DNA of 64,000 nt from Blastocladiella emersonii ATCC 22665 (GCA_025594325.1 JANHCV010000003.1:682001-746000), one strand, 5' to 3'. Numbered from the stretch's first letter, positions 1 through 10,146 are shown. Numbers and translations are program-made. Notes: generated from the letters alone by a model not told the origin.

Positions 1-401
1 CCGGAGTCACGGCGCCCGCTATGCCGTGCGGCGGCCTCACCGCGCAGCAGCAGCAGCAGCCCGACGGCACCGCCCACCCGTCCGGCGGCGGCGGCGGGAG
101 CATGGGCCGGCTGTCGATGCTCGTCCACGGCGGGTCGCCCAACTCCGGATCCGCTGCGCTCGCGGGGTCGGGCTCCGTCGCGCCAGCGCCAGGACCACAG
201 CCGCCGCAGTCACAGGCCGCGGCCGCCAGCGCAAACAGCGGCGCCGCCGGCGGGGGCAAGGCCAAGGGCCGCGGGTTCTTCGCGGCGATCCGCAAGCGCC
301 ACGCGACCGGCGGCGCTGCGGTACCCGGCGAGATGGACGATGCGGGCGGCGAGTACGTGGACGCGGCGGACGAGGCGGCAAGGAGGCGGGCTGGAGAGTG
401 A
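1..401 (+). CDS. 3' end of an unidentified gene cut by the window edge
   Basis: The reading frame is open from base 3 to a TGA at 399-401, with no stop on the 5' side, so this is probably the last exon of a gene starting outside the window. The visible part is about 130 residues and of low complexity. It has a short poly-Gln run near base 45, Gly- and Ser-rich stretches, an Ala/Pro-rich middle, then a basic patch (KAKGRGFFAAIRKRH, near bases 260-305) and an acidic, Ala-rich end. I recognise no domain. High GC and the lack of a family match make the frame choice uncertain, since an overlapping frame is also open. Its stop lies 254 bp before the first gene of the RRM-RS array. Confidence 0.4.
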   Translation, partial: GVTAPAMPCGGLTAQQQQQPDGTAHPSGGGGGSMGRLSMLVHGGSPNSGSAALAGSGSVAPAPGPQPPQSQAAAASANSGAAGGGKAKGRGFFAAIRKRHATGGAAVPGEMDDAGGEYVDAADEAARRRAGE

Positions 402-655
402 TCCCGCGGGCCTGCCGCCGAAGAGCAACCTTTCTCCCCTCTCTCTCAAGTATGAACCGAACAACCAATCTGAATAGCACCTCTTTCTCTACTTCTCCTA
501 AGCTTTGCTGCGACGCGTTGCTCACATCGGGACGGCGGTGGGTGGCGCAAAGGTGGCGCAGCCGCCTCGCCTGGTCGACGAGCTCTTCCGGGATTGCGCT
601 GCTCTCTTCCGGCCTCGCTCCTTGTGCAATGAATCATACTGGAACTTGATGCAAC

Positions 656-2467
656 ATGGCTGCATCACGGCCTTCGTCTACCGTACCGCGCGACCCACGG
701 CTCGGGGACGGTCCTGCGAGTGTTGCCCCGTCGCCACACAGCGATCGCCGGATGGTGGACAGCACGCAGTTCCCGACGCGCACGCTGCTCTTCCGCGTGT
801 CTCCGTTCGAGAAGACACAGACAATGGTGACCGTGCTGAACCGGAAGTTCGCCGTGCGTCAGGTCACCAAGAGCCGAAAGGGCGTGGTCCTCGCCGCCTT
901 TGTACGTCGCGACATCCGTCCGCACGCCCGGGTAACCTCTATTCACGTCTACCGGCCGCCACCGCCCGATGTAGTACGACCTGCGCGAATCGGTCCAGGC
1001 GCGCGACGAGATCAACTGCACAACGTACCACGGGATGTCCGTCTCGGCCGACTTCCTCTACGCCAACGACCCCGTTGACCACCGCGTCCCGTGCCCGCAC
1101 AAGGTGTCGCAGGGCTCGCTCTGCGTCACGCTTGAGCCGCGGGGCGCGGGTGCGGGGCGCGGCGAGCCGGTCGACCTGGCACGCTTGCGCACCTTGGTCG
1201 GGGGGTCTGACGAGGTGCTACACTTTGACGTGGATCAGACAGGGTACGTGTCCCAACTGCACTGCTGAGTAGTGATTCCTGACTGACCTGCGCGCCTCGT
1301 GTGTCTTGTAGCGGCGAGACCCGCGTCTTTGTCGAGTTCTCGTCGAGCAAGGACCGCCTGCTCGCGCGCGACCGGCTCGAGCGCCAGCCGTTTGGGGACT
1401 ACGTGCTTCGCGTCGAGTTCGCGTGGGACAAGGTGGACTTGTACGGGTCTCACTCTTCTTCCCTGGCATATCGTGCAGAACACTGACGCACACGCGGCGC
1501 GGCGGACAGAGAAGTGACAGCGCGTCTGCGCGACGGCACGCTACGGCTAGCCGACGACGTGCTCCCGCCGTGGGTCATGAAGCTCGCCGCATCGCGGCTC
1601 TATCAGGAGAAGCCGCAGCTGCAGGAGCTCAAGACGGCGCGGCAGCTGAGCAAGCCGGCTGCACGCGTCCCGGGCTTCCAGGTCCGCATCGACGGCCCGA
1701 ATCTTTGGCTCTCGCACACCTCGTCGCGCCCGGCCTCGCCGCCGCCGCCCACTCGGACACGGCAGCGAGATCGCTCTCGCTCTCGCTCAACGCATCGCAG
1801 TGATAGCTCTCGACGGCGCCGCTCCCGCAGTCCATCGTCCCGTTCTTCAAGGCGACAGTCGCGCCCGCGTTCTCGCAGCCGAAGCCGGCGTCGCTCATCG
1901 AGTCGGACGCGCAAGCGCTCTCGCAGTCGGAGTCGTCGCCGTTCGTCGAGTCGGACGCGTTCGCGCCGGCGTAGTCGCAGTCGCAGTCAGAGTAAACCAA
2001 GGGCGAGCCGTCGGCGGTCGCGGTCTCGATCACGCTCTCGTTCGCGTACGCGCTTCGGGGCTCGGCGCAGCACGAGCAGGGACTCGGACATCGATGGCAG
2101 TCACGCGAGGCGGACGAGCGCGGCGGGCGACGGCCCCAAGCGCGAGGCAGCGTCACTTCCTCCTCCACGAGCCGCAGCGGAAGGGTCATCGCTGCCAGCG
2201 CCGCTAGCTCGCCCGACTCCGCCTTTGACGACGCTGCACCCGAGCATGGTGCCGGGGTTTGCAGAGAATCACGCGCTTGGGCCGTTCCACGCTGGATCGT
2301 GGGCGCCTGGCGTCGTGCCCTCGTCGAACGGTTACTATGCTCCTGCTGGTTCCTTGCAGGGCCACGTGCCGATGACCGGCGCGTCGCCGATCACGCCTGA
2401 ATCGTCGGGACTGAGTATGTTGAAGGCACAGCTCGAGCTGCTACGGCGTTTCGGGCGAGAGAAATAG
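656..2467 (+). CDS. RRM-RS family protein A1 (two RRM-like domains plus RS domain)
   Basis: Modelled as four exons: 656-901, 975-1243, 1312-1440 and 1510-2467, giving 533 residues. The introns are 73, 68 and 69 nt, start GTACGT or GTACGG, and have phases 0, 2, 2. RRM-like domain 1 (about residues 38-118) opens with the family motif VDSTQFPTRTLLF; after its RNP1-like strand comes YDLRESVQARDEI, which recalls Mei2-type RRMs. A linker with PCPHKVSQGSL leads to domain 2 (about 137-212, with RVFVEF and FAWDKVDL). Exon 4 encodes a dense RS/RSRS domain (about 298-408), a Pro-rich stretch and a C-terminal helix-like motif MLKAQLELLRRFGREK. SR-type proteins act in pre-mRNA splicing or mRNA handling in the nucleus; that role is inferred from architecture only. 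No close named orthologue was recognised. The start was chosen as the ATG preceding the conserved motif in an open frame. Confidence 0.8.
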
Positions 2468-2472
2468 AGTCG

Positions 2473-2540
2473 CTGCTGATTGTTGGCCTCGAAGAATCTC
2501 GTCATCCCGAAATTCGTCAGTGCGACGCGACGATCAGCAG
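2473..2540 (+). promoter_or_regulatory. Inverted repeat in the A1 3' region
   Basis: CTGCTGAT at 2473-2480 is matched by its reverse complement ATCAGCAG at 2533-2540, separated by 52 nt and starting a few bases after the A1 stop codon. The same arms with the same 52-nt spacing follow A2 (4815-4882), and the flanking text GGGTGGCGCAGTC is also shared. It may form a long-loop hairpin in the 3' UTR or simply reflect recent duplication. Confidence 0.5.
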
Positions 2541-3013
2541 AAGCGGGTGGCGCAGTCGAGCCCCGTGTTCCAGCGAGGGTCAACATTGAGACGTGCTCGC
2601 CCCGTTGTTTAGCTTCCCCACGCAATCGCGACGGTAAATCTCTCATGAATGCCAGTCGGACTCAACAATTCTGATCCTTCTTTGATCACACAACCGCGCT
2701 GCTCGCCCCTAGCCAGCTGTGGTCGAGATCGGAGCCGCTGCGTTAGGTTGCGCTATCGCAGTCAGAGCTACAGCCGACGATGGAATGCATTCGACAGTGA
2801 TCTCAGTGTGCTACACGAGCCTTGGTATACCTCATATTCCTCCCATGACGCGCTGGCGTCAAGTTCGAGGCGAGGTGGACGCGTCGCGCCACACTGACGC
2901 CACGGCGCGTGATGTGTCGCGGCCGGCTTGCTTCGCCGTCACCGCGGCGAATCGCTTTCTCTCTCTCGGCTGATTAACGGGCTTCACTATGTTGCTCGCC
3001 CCCACTTGATGCA
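2541..3013. other. Spacer between A1 and A2
   Basis: No convincing coding exon was found. It contains a GACGCGTCGCGCCAC block at 2878-2892, a variant of an element also seen before A4, before A5 and elsewhere. The block ends about 120 bp upstream of the A2 start codon, so it is a promoter candidate. Confidence 0.4.
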
Positions 3014-4809
3014 ATGAATTCACAGATTATTCTATGCAACCCGGGTTCACTTGGTTTGCGCCCGTCGCCCTTTGACCGCGATCGGGGTCCGAGTCAGGTC
3101 GACGCAGCGCAATTCCCGACGCGGGCGCTTATTGTCAGCGTATCCCCGGCCTCGGAGACCTTTGCAGTGATTGGAGTGCTCAAGCAACGCACCGACGCGC
3201 GGCACGTCACGAGGAGCAAGCCTGGCCTGGTCCTCGTCTACTTCGTACGCCGCCTTCTCCAACCGCTCTACATCGCCGCGGCTAGTATCGATTATCCCTC
3301 TGGTCGTGGGTCGTAGTACGACCTCCACCTCACCATCCGGGCGCGTGAGGAGATCAACCGCGCGACGTACCCTGGAACGACCTACGTTTCGGCCGAGTAC
3401 CTCTACGCCAACGTCCCCGTCGACGCACGCGTGCCGTGCCCGCACAAACTTAGTCATGGCTCCGTCTGCATCACGCTCGAGCCGCGCGATGCGGGGTCGA
3501 ATTGCGGCACGTCGGCCGACGTGGCGGACCTGCGCTCTATGCTAGACCGCCTCGGTCCGGTGTTGGATCTTGAGGTGGAGCAAATCGGGTATGTGCGCGG
3601 CTGCTCCGCTGTCCTGTTCAAGTCCGCAATCCTGAACGAACATACTCCTGGCATGTAGCGGCAAGACTCGCGTCCTCGCCGAATTCGTCTCGAGCAGGGA
3701 CCGCCTGCGCGCGCGCGACGAGCTCCACGGCTTCCACTTCGGCGCTTACGTGCTCCGTGTCGAGTTTGCCTGGGACAAGGTGGACGTGTATGGATCACCT
3801 GGGCTGTTCGCGCTCTCTTGTGCGATACTCACGCGTATGCACGCCGTCTAGGGAGGTGACACAACGCTTGCGCAACGGGACGCTTCGCTTGCCCGTCGAT
3901 GTGGTACCGCCGTGGACCTTGGATCTTGTCGCAGTAGAGCGGGAACAGGAGCAAGTGTTGGCGCTGCCGGGCAAGCTCTCTGACCGCATCCCCGACTTCC
4001 AGGCGCCGAGTTGCTTGCTCTCGCACGCTCTGCCTCCACTTCCGCCGCCAACACCAACACCGCTCCTGTCATCACCCCCTCCGATCCATGTGCACGGCCG
4101 CGACCGCTATCGCTCTCGCTCTCGTTTGTGCTCTCGGCCCGACTCTACGGATCGCAGCGCCGCCTCTCGACGCCGCACTCACAGTCCAGCTCGCTCTTCA
4201 CGGCGGCAGCGGATCCGTTCGCGTTCTCGCAGCCGAGATCATCACCGCCCTTCAAGCCGGACGCGAACGCGCCGGCGCAGTCGCACCCGCTCGTCGAGTC
4301 GTGCGCGTTCACGCCGGCGTAGTCGCAGTCGGAGCAGGTCGCGGACGAGCCGTCGACGTTCGCGGTCCCGCACACGCTCACGTTCACGCACGCGCTTCGA
4401 GGCTTGGCGCAGCAAGAGCAGGGAGCCGAGCCGCGATGGCACTCGCGCGAGGCGGATCAGCATGGCCGGAAACGGTCCCAAGCGCGAGGCAGCGACTCAG
4501 CCTCCTCATCGAGCTGCAGAGGACGCACCAGCGCCGCAAGCAGCACCAGCTCATCCGGTCCCACCTTTGACTTCACTGCACCCAAGCATGGTGACGGGCT
4601 TCACAGGGAATCACGCGCTTGGGCCGTTCCACGCTGGATCGTGGGTGCCTGGTGTCGCGGCTTCGCCGTCTGGTTACTTTGATCCCGCTGGTTCCTTACA
4701 GGGCCACGTGCCGATGACCGGCGCGTCGCCGATCACGCCTGAATCGTCGGGACTGAGTATGTTGAAGGCACAGCTTGAGATGCTACGGCGTCTTGGGCGA
4801 GAGAAATAG
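3014..4809 (+). CDS. RRM-RS family protein A2
   Basis: Modelled exons are 3014-3244, 3317-3588, 3659-3787 and 3852-4809, giving 529 residues with introns of 72, 70 and 64 nt in phases 0, 2, 2. Exons 3 and 4 have exactly the A1 lengths (129 and 958 nt). Domain 1 starts with VDAAQFPTRALIVSVSP and continues after intron 1 as YDLHLTIRAREEI. The linker is VPCPHKLSHGSV, and domain 2 ends FAWDKVDV. The RS domain covers about residues 292-405. The last 75 nt of coding sequence (about 4700-4775) are essentially identical to A1, more so than the rest, ending MLKAQLEMLRRLGREK. A1 and A2 are thus the closest pair in the array, from recent duplication or gene conversion. The role is inferred as a splicing- or mRNA-related RNA-binding protein. 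The start ATG lies 31 codons upstream of the conserved motif. Confidence 0.8.
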
Positions 4810-4814
4810 AGTCG

Positions 4815-4882
4815 CTGCTGATATCTGGATTCCGCGTTTCTCGCTGTGCCGCGACCCGTCAGTGAGACGCGGCGATCAGCAG
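4815..4882 (+). promoter_or_regulatory. Inverted repeat in the A2 3' region
   Basis: CTGCTGAT (4815-4822) and ATCAGCAG (4875-4882) flank 52 nt just after the A2 stop codon. Position, arms and spacing match the A1 copy although the loop sequence has diverged, which hints that the arms are kept. Confidence 0.5.
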
Positions 4883-5032
4883 ATACGGGTGGCGCAGTCA
4901 TGCGAGTGCCGCGTTTCCGTTTCGGCAAGCGTCACCACCGATCACCAAACCGCGCGGCGAACAACGCGCGCGTGTGGGCCATCACCACCGCCGAACGCCA
5001 CCCGTCGCTGCCTCTCCGCAACGCTTCGCGCA

Positions 5033-6170
5033 ATGAATCGTAACGTGAGGAATCAACCTACAACTGGATGTAACGGCGAGCGTCGGCCATCGCCTACCGC
5101 CCGTCCTGCTTTGGGTCTCAGTTCGCCAACTAGGCCTGCGGTTTCGCAGCTTCTTGCCTCGGGCGGGAGCGTCGGCGGTGGCGGCAACGATGACCATGCC
5201 GGACAAAGTCCCGCCATGGTCGACGCTGCTCAGTTCCCGACCCACTCGCTTCTTGTTCGGACAGAGCCGGTTTCGGACACTGAGACCCTGTCCCAGTTGG
5301 TCCACGGCCGCGCGAGCCTGCGTCTCGTCACGGCAAACAGGACAGGCGGGATTTACCTGTCTGTACGTGCGCCCGAGATAGTTGCCCTGTAGTCAAGCCG
5401 GCATTGCTGACTATCGTCGACACGCCTGCCAGGGACGTGACAGACCACTTGTTCCACGGTACGCTGCGGATCCCCGTGGGCGTGCTTCCGCGATGGGCCA
5501 TCCGCTTCCAGCCCAGCGTCTGGCCCAGCTTCGCGCCCTCTCAAACGCTGCAGCGGAGCTCGCCGGATGTCGCTCAGGACGACGTATCGAACCGCTTGTC
5601 CCGTCGCTCATCTTCTCCGCGCGATCGCGACGGCGTCTCTCGGTCTCGGTTGCGCAGTCCCCGCCGCTCGTCGAGCACCAGAATGGTCGTGGTCGGAGCC
5701 GTAGCTCGGACCGCAGCGGGTTGCGCCATCGCAGTAGGAGCCGCAGCCGGAACCAGAGCCGGAACCGTGCGAGCCGGCATCGTTCGTCGTCGTCGCGGTC
5801 GCTGTCTCAATCGCGCTCCCGCCAACGCGACTCGACGCTGCAACGCAGCCGTGTTCACAGCCCGAGCCGTGACGACACGCTTGCTTCACGTTCTTGCACT
5901 CCGACTAGTCCGATTCCAGTTCGTCTCGCCGGAAACGATTCTCAACCACTCGAAGAACCTCCGGTCCAGTCTCCACCGCCGCCCGGCGCCGCACTCCCGC
6001 TTCTCACACCCGATCCCTCACCCGAAGCGCTTGCTTTCCGACCCCCGCTCAACGCGTGGTCCTCGATCACGCAAACCGTAACATCGCCGCCGGCTTCCGT
6101 GGCCGCGCCGTCTGGGCTGGCAGTGTTGCGAGCTCAGCTCGAGCTTCTCAAGCGGCTTGGGCGCGGGTGA
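5033..6170 (+). pseudogene. RRM-RS family copy A3, lacking exons 2 and 3
   Basis: Exon 1 (5033-5362) encodes a long N-terminus and the first half of domain 1 (VDAAQFPTHSLLVR). The next sequence is a 70-nt intron-like stretch (5363-5432) with the donor of family intron 1 and the acceptor of family intron 3. It leads straight into exon 4. The rest of domain 1 and all of domain 2 are gone. Spliced this way, exon 4 is entered in a shifted frame up to about base 5680; after that the open frame is the conserved RS frame, ending LAVLRAQLELLKRLGRG. In the conserved frame (DVTDHLFHGTLRI, 5440 onward) a frameshift near 5680 is needed instead. The joined frame would give 355 residues with no stop, so a rearranged working protein cannot be excluded. 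I favour a decaying copy. Confidence 0.65.
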
Positions 6171-6313
6171 TGGAACATATCCGTCTACGAACCCATGCGT
6201 CGTAGCTCTGCTGTATAGATATACCCTCTTGCTCTCTATCCACTGTTCCCGCGCGTACCGAGGACAGGTTGCGTCCTGGGTTGCGCCCAGATCTCGAAGC
6301 GGCGTGGTCAAAG

Positions 6314-6335
6314 GACGCGTTGCGCCACTGACGTC
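6314..6335 (+). promoter_or_regulatory. GACGCGTTGCGCCAC element followed by a CRE-like palindrome
   Basis: GACGCGTTGCGCCAC (6314-6328) overlaps TGACGTCA, a perfect CRE/ATF-type palindrome, about 110 bp before the A4 start. The first half contains ACGCGT, the MluI cell-cycle box core known from yeast MBF targets. The same 15-mer occurs at 28641 and 47458, with variants at 2878 and 8044. Function is inferred. Confidence 0.4.
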
Positions 6336-6438
6336 ACCCGTTCGCGCTGCTGGTCACAAACGCGTGCACCGCGCCGATCCCCAAACTCCGAACGGCGCCC
6401 CGACGCGCTGCGGCTCCCTCAGGCGGCAACCACACGAA

Positions 6439-7942
6439 ATGCATCAACTTACCACTCCATGCAACTCTCACGGCGACTCGCCCTTGGAACCGCTACGGGC
6501 TCGGGATCCGCGACTCACGATGCGCAGCCGACCCCTGAGTCCTTCGCCCTCGGCGCCACCATTGCCGCCCAGTCACGGCTCCGCACACGGCCAGTCGAAC
6601 TCGTCTGTCGTGGTTGATACGGCGCAATTTCCGACGCGCACGTTATTTATCCGCGTGGTGCCGCCGTCCGAAGCCGACGTCGTGGCCGAGATCCTTCGCC
6701 TCAACGGCATGCGCGACTTCTTGCGGTCCAGGAGTGGCGCGCAGCACGCCTACTTCGTGCGTACACCTCCCTTCAGACCGGTGATACGGGACTGATCGAA
6801 CTAATCCCTCCTGCAGTTCGACCTGCACGCCGCAGTCAAGGCACGCGAAGAGCTGAACCGAGCGACGTTTTCCGGCGTCTCCGTCTTGGCCGACTTCCTC
6901 TACGCCAATGTCCCTGTCGATCAGCGCGTCCCTTGCCCGCACAAAGTTTCGCAGGGCTCGATCTGCGTCACGCTCCATCCAGTGGACGGCGGCGTGGGCG
7001 ATGGCGCCGTCCCGGACCTCGCGGGGTTGTGCGCCATGATGGCGCGGTTCGGCGAGGTCCTCGACATTGACGTGGAACAGGGCCGGTACGTCGTCTCTTC
7101 GTTCACCCTCTCCCACGTGGCACTGAATCGCCGACGCACGACCTCGAAGTGGCCCGACACGGATCTTTGCCGAGTACTCGAGCAGCCGGACGCGGCTCAC
7201 GGCGCACGACAAGCTGAAAGGGCTTCGTTTCGGCGCGTTCCGCTTGGACACTGAGTTTGCCTGGGACAAGGTCGACGTGTACGTTTTGCCTGCATGCGAT
7301 CGGCGTCAAGCGCACGCTGACGCGGATGGCACGCGCTGTAGGGACGTGACGACGCATATGCGGAACGGGACGCTTCGAATCGCCAATGACGTCCTGCCGC
7401 CGTGGGTTCACAATCTCTTGCGGCGGCGGTCGTGGCGGCCGGGCAAGGCGTCGTCGAGCCGCGGTCGCACATGGTCTCAAGATAGCTCTCACCGCCGGCT
7501 CTCAAATTCTCGGTCGCGGTCGCGCTCCCGCCTACGTTCCCGCGAACGCGGCTCGCGGCGCAGCCGTAGCCGGAGCCGCGACTGCACCTTCGCTTGGCGG
7601 CGTTCCACCACGGACAGCCGTAGCCCAAATTTCGTCTCTGACAGTCCCGCCCGCCACCACGCGCACCCTCGAGATGCCTCGTCCTCGACACTCGCAAGGC
7701 TTCCCGTACCTGCTCTGCGCGACCACGCTCCAGCCATGCTCCCAACACCCGAGCTCACCCCCAAATCGTTTCCGCTCCCACTCGGTTTCCCGGCACCCGC
7801 TTCCGGCGATCCGCGCTTGAAGTTTATGCACAATCACCCGCTCTCGGAGATGCCGCGGCCAAGCGCGGCGCCCGTTCCGTTGGGGCTGGTTCAGCTCCGC
7901 GCGCAACTTGAGCTGCTCAAGCGGCTTGGGCGCAGTAGCTGA
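6439..7942 (+). CDS. RRM-RS family protein A4 with a short RS domain
   Basis: Modelled exons are 6439-6756, 6817-7085, 7150-7278 and 7342-7942, giving 438 residues; introns are 60, 64 and 63 nt in phases 0, 2, 2. The first donor is GTGCGT. Domain 1 carries VDTAQFPTRTLFIRVVP and FDLHAAVKAREELN; the linker VPCPHKVSQGSI is as in A1; domain 2 has TRIFAEY and FAWDKVDV. The RS segment is short (about residues 282-331) compared with A1 and A2, so exon 4 is only 601 nt. The C-terminus LVQLRAQLELLKRLGRSS keeps the type-A motif. All splice signals and frames are intact, so this is likely a working gene. The N-terminal extension is Pro/Ser-rich; the start codon was chosen as the ATG closest to the element block and is less certain than the rest. 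Confidence 0.75.
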
Positions 7943-8043
7943 TTATGGTATATCACAAATACCGACACGCATTTTTTTTTCTCAACGCACACCGCCTGAA
8001 ACGAAAACTGCGTTCGAACACCAGCGGGGAGTGCGGCGCGGAG

Positions 8044-8059
8044 AGTCGCGTTGCGCCAC
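8044..8059 (+). promoter_or_regulatory. Variant GTCGCGTTGCGCCAC element upstream of A5
   Basis: AGTCGCGTTGCGCCAC matches the element before A4 except near its left end, and is followed by GTGTCGCCAC. It lies about 200 bp upstream of the A5 start. Confidence 0.35.
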
Positions 8060-8204
8060 AGTGTCGCCACACACGTGGGCGGGGCCGCCAGCTCGTCGCC
8101 CCTCTCTTTCGCGAGCGCGCCGGCCTGGCGCTCCAACAAAAGCAATGTAAACCCATGGATCAGAAAACAACTTGAGGCAATCACGATGCACTGCCGTCGC
8201 CGAC

Positions 8205-8240
8205 GGCTCGGCCATCGCCGACGGCTCGGCCATCGCCGAA
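8205..8240 (+). repeat. 18-bp direct repeat before A5
   Basis: GCCGACGGCTCGGCCATC occurs twice in tandem with a further partial unit, in the 5' flank of A5. It looks like simple tandem slippage. Confidence 0.6.
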
Positions 8241-8262
8241 ACTGGGCCTGCCGAATCGGCCC

Positions 8263-8802
8263 GTGACGGCGCCTGCCGCGAAGCGCGATGGTCGCGGCGG
8301 ACACGTCGACCGACCCCTCCTTATGGTCGATCCTGCGCATTTCCCGACCCGTACGCTGGCCATCCGTACCATGCCAAAGTCCGGAGTCGAGACCGTGATG
8401 CACACGGTCCAGAACCGTGCTGGCCTGCACAAGACCGTGTTACAGTCGTATGGCGCGATCCACGCATGCTTTGTAAGTTCCCCGAGCTGTAACGCGATCT
8501 CGGTGCAGTGAAACTGACGCGCTCATCCCTGACGCAGTACAACCTGCGCAGCGCCACCGAGCTGTTTGATGAGATCAACCACACGACGTTTGTTGGCTTG
8601 AAGGTATCGGCTTACTACATGTACCTGATGGAACCTGTTCAAACACGCTTTCCCTGCCCGTTTACTGTGAGCCAAAGTTCTCTGCGCATCGTGCTCGAGC
8701 CGATGAATCTCTGCGACGGCGTGTCCGTCGACCTGACGGGCCTGAGCTCGACATTGACGCATGTGCTACAAGTCCATGCAGACCTGGATCACTGTTCTGG
8801 GC
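8263..8802 (+). pseudogene. RRM-RS family copy A5, 5' half only
   Basis: Exon 1 (8263-8472) carries VDPAHFPTRTLAIRTMP, and exon 2 begins at 8538 after a 65-nt GTAAGT...CAG intron with YNLRSATELFDEIN. The linker is FPCPFTVSQSSLRIVLEP. At the point where other copies end exon 2 (about 8790-8805) the similarity stops. No domain-2 exon and no RS exon follow. Instead a spliced segment coding for membrane helices starts. The protein sequence is the most diverged of the A group. I read it as a truncated copy, possibly fused to the neighbouring membrane-protein fragment. Confidence 0.6.
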
Positions 8803-9312
8803 GTGCTTGTGGTGGCGATCGTGCTCAGCGATTTTGCCATCGGGGTGTCGTACGTCGTCGTGTTCATCGTTCAAGGCTGATCGATCTGCGAGCTGGCCGC
8901 AGTGGACCAGGCCCTCGGGAGTGCGTACTTTCGCGGCGCTGTCACTAGTCAACTTTGCGTAGGCAGTCTCGTTTGTCGTTCATCTCCAGCGGCTCACTGG
9001 CGGGAAGGGCGGCATGACGATGCGCCCTGGCTTCCGCGAGCTTCTGATCCATTTGCAAGTCATGCGCTTCCTCGAGGGCGCCTTCACGCTGGTCGCGTCC
9101 TTCATCGCCATCTTCGCGTTCTCGCTCGACCCGCAGTGGATTCTGCTCCGGGCATCGCACGCCTTCCGCCTTCGCGTCCTTTGCACGTACGTCATTCTCG
9201 GTTGCAGTCGTGAGCTCCTCGCCGTGCGCTAACCTTGCAACTCGACAGATTCCTCACCACCCTTCGCTCGCTGAGATGCGCGGCAAGCTTCCGACAAACA
9301 CCCCGTCAGTGA
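8761..9312 (+). pseudogene. Fragment of an unidentified spliced multi-pass membrane protein gene
   Basis: A short frame at 8761-8880 encodes a hydrophobic helix (residues like TVLGVLVVAIVLSDFAIGV). A second exon, from about 8963 to 9186, encodes FRELLIHLQ and a further helix (FTLVASFIAIFAF). A canonical 62-nt intron (9187-9248) with a CTAAC branch site leads to a last exon ending at TGA 9310-9312. The intron signals show this was a real gene. The upstream exon connections could not be resolved, and no family was recognised; a 7TM receptor or ion-channel origin is possible. It begins inside the place where A5 loses its homology, so the two may be a chimera. Confidence 0.4.
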
Positions 9313-9531
9313 GCAGTGGTGATCGTCAGTCGACTACGACCAAGCTTCAGGCAACGAACGCACCGTCCACAATTGGGACCGCGCGTGTTGCGTCGGTGGC
9401 CAACGAGCAGTAGGAGATCCTCGCTCAGGACATCCATGTGTTGATGAACCTGTCAGTAATGCCCTTTGTCATATACCTACCGTTTGCGGAGCTTGCTTTG
9501 GAAGCCGGAAACGTGCGTCGTGGCTCACCAG

Positions 9532-9570
9532 GCGCGAGGCACTGAGGAGACGCGCCGCGAAAACACGTGG
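9532..9570 (+). promoter_or_regulatory. Type-B upstream block, copy 1
   Basis: GCGCGAGGCACTGAGGAGAC followed by GCGCCGCGAAAACACGTGG lies about 90 bp before the B1 start. Closely similar blocks precede B2 (17522), B3 (20728) and the HSP10 region (23637). The shared core is GCGAGRCA, then GAGACGCG, then RAAWCAYGTG. Conservation in non-coding DNA of separate copies suggests a promoter element. Confidence 0.5.
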
Positions 9571-9655
9571 GGCCGTTGACCGAGATCGCTCGACGCCACA
9601 ACGACGACCGCGCCGATCACTTCTGTTGTCATGCAACGCAAACCAATGGAACTCC

Positions 9656-10114
9656 ATGAATTTTGAATGCAACTTATCGCAAAGGCCTCAGGCCAACGCC
9701 GCAACCAACCTTCCCCGCGCCTCCGACCCCCGCCGGCCACCTGGTGCACCCAGAAGTGCCGCGGGCCCCGCGCCAGCATCACCACCGCTCGATCTGCGGC
9801 ATGATCGTCATGTCCAAACGGCGTTTGGTCCCACCAAATCCATGTACCGCCAGCGGGGACACGAATTTCACGCAACAAATCCGTTGATGGTGGAAACGCT
9901 GAAAAACGTCTTGTGCCGCGAGAAGCGCCCGCTCAACGTGCCAGTCGATTCCGACTACATTCCCATGCGCGCGCTAGCGGTCGTTTCGCTCCCCTCAATT
10001 GATCGCTTTGGCGAGGCGGCCATCAAGCGGGCTATCTGGGCTTTGGCTGGTGATTGCTCGATCAACTTCATCGCCGAGCGCGCTACGGGCGACTCGTCGG
10101 CAATGCTCTTCTTC
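9656..10114 (+). pseudogene. RRM-RS family copy B1, first exon only, cut off by a transposon
   Basis: An open frame of 153 codons encodes the type-B first exon. It has the motif ETLKNVLCREKRPLNVPVDS, then YIPMRALAVVSLP, and ends MLFF at a GTGTGT donor (10115). B3 aligns across this region (SVEYVKNILRRKREPVSVAV, then IPVRALYLQWLP). Seventeen bases after exon 1 a PIF/Harbinger element is inserted into what should be intron 1. No type-B exon 2 was found beyond the far end of the element at 13379, so the remaining exons are lost. The copy is disrupted, although its reading frame is still open. Confidence 0.65.
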
Positions 10115-10131
10115 GTGTGTACTATTTATTA

Positions 10132-10146
10132 GGGCCCGTTTGGTTC
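10132..10146 (+). repeat. Left terminal inverted repeat of the Harbinger element
   Basis: GGGCCCGTTTGGTTC, preceded directly by the TTA target duplication. Confidence 0.95.
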
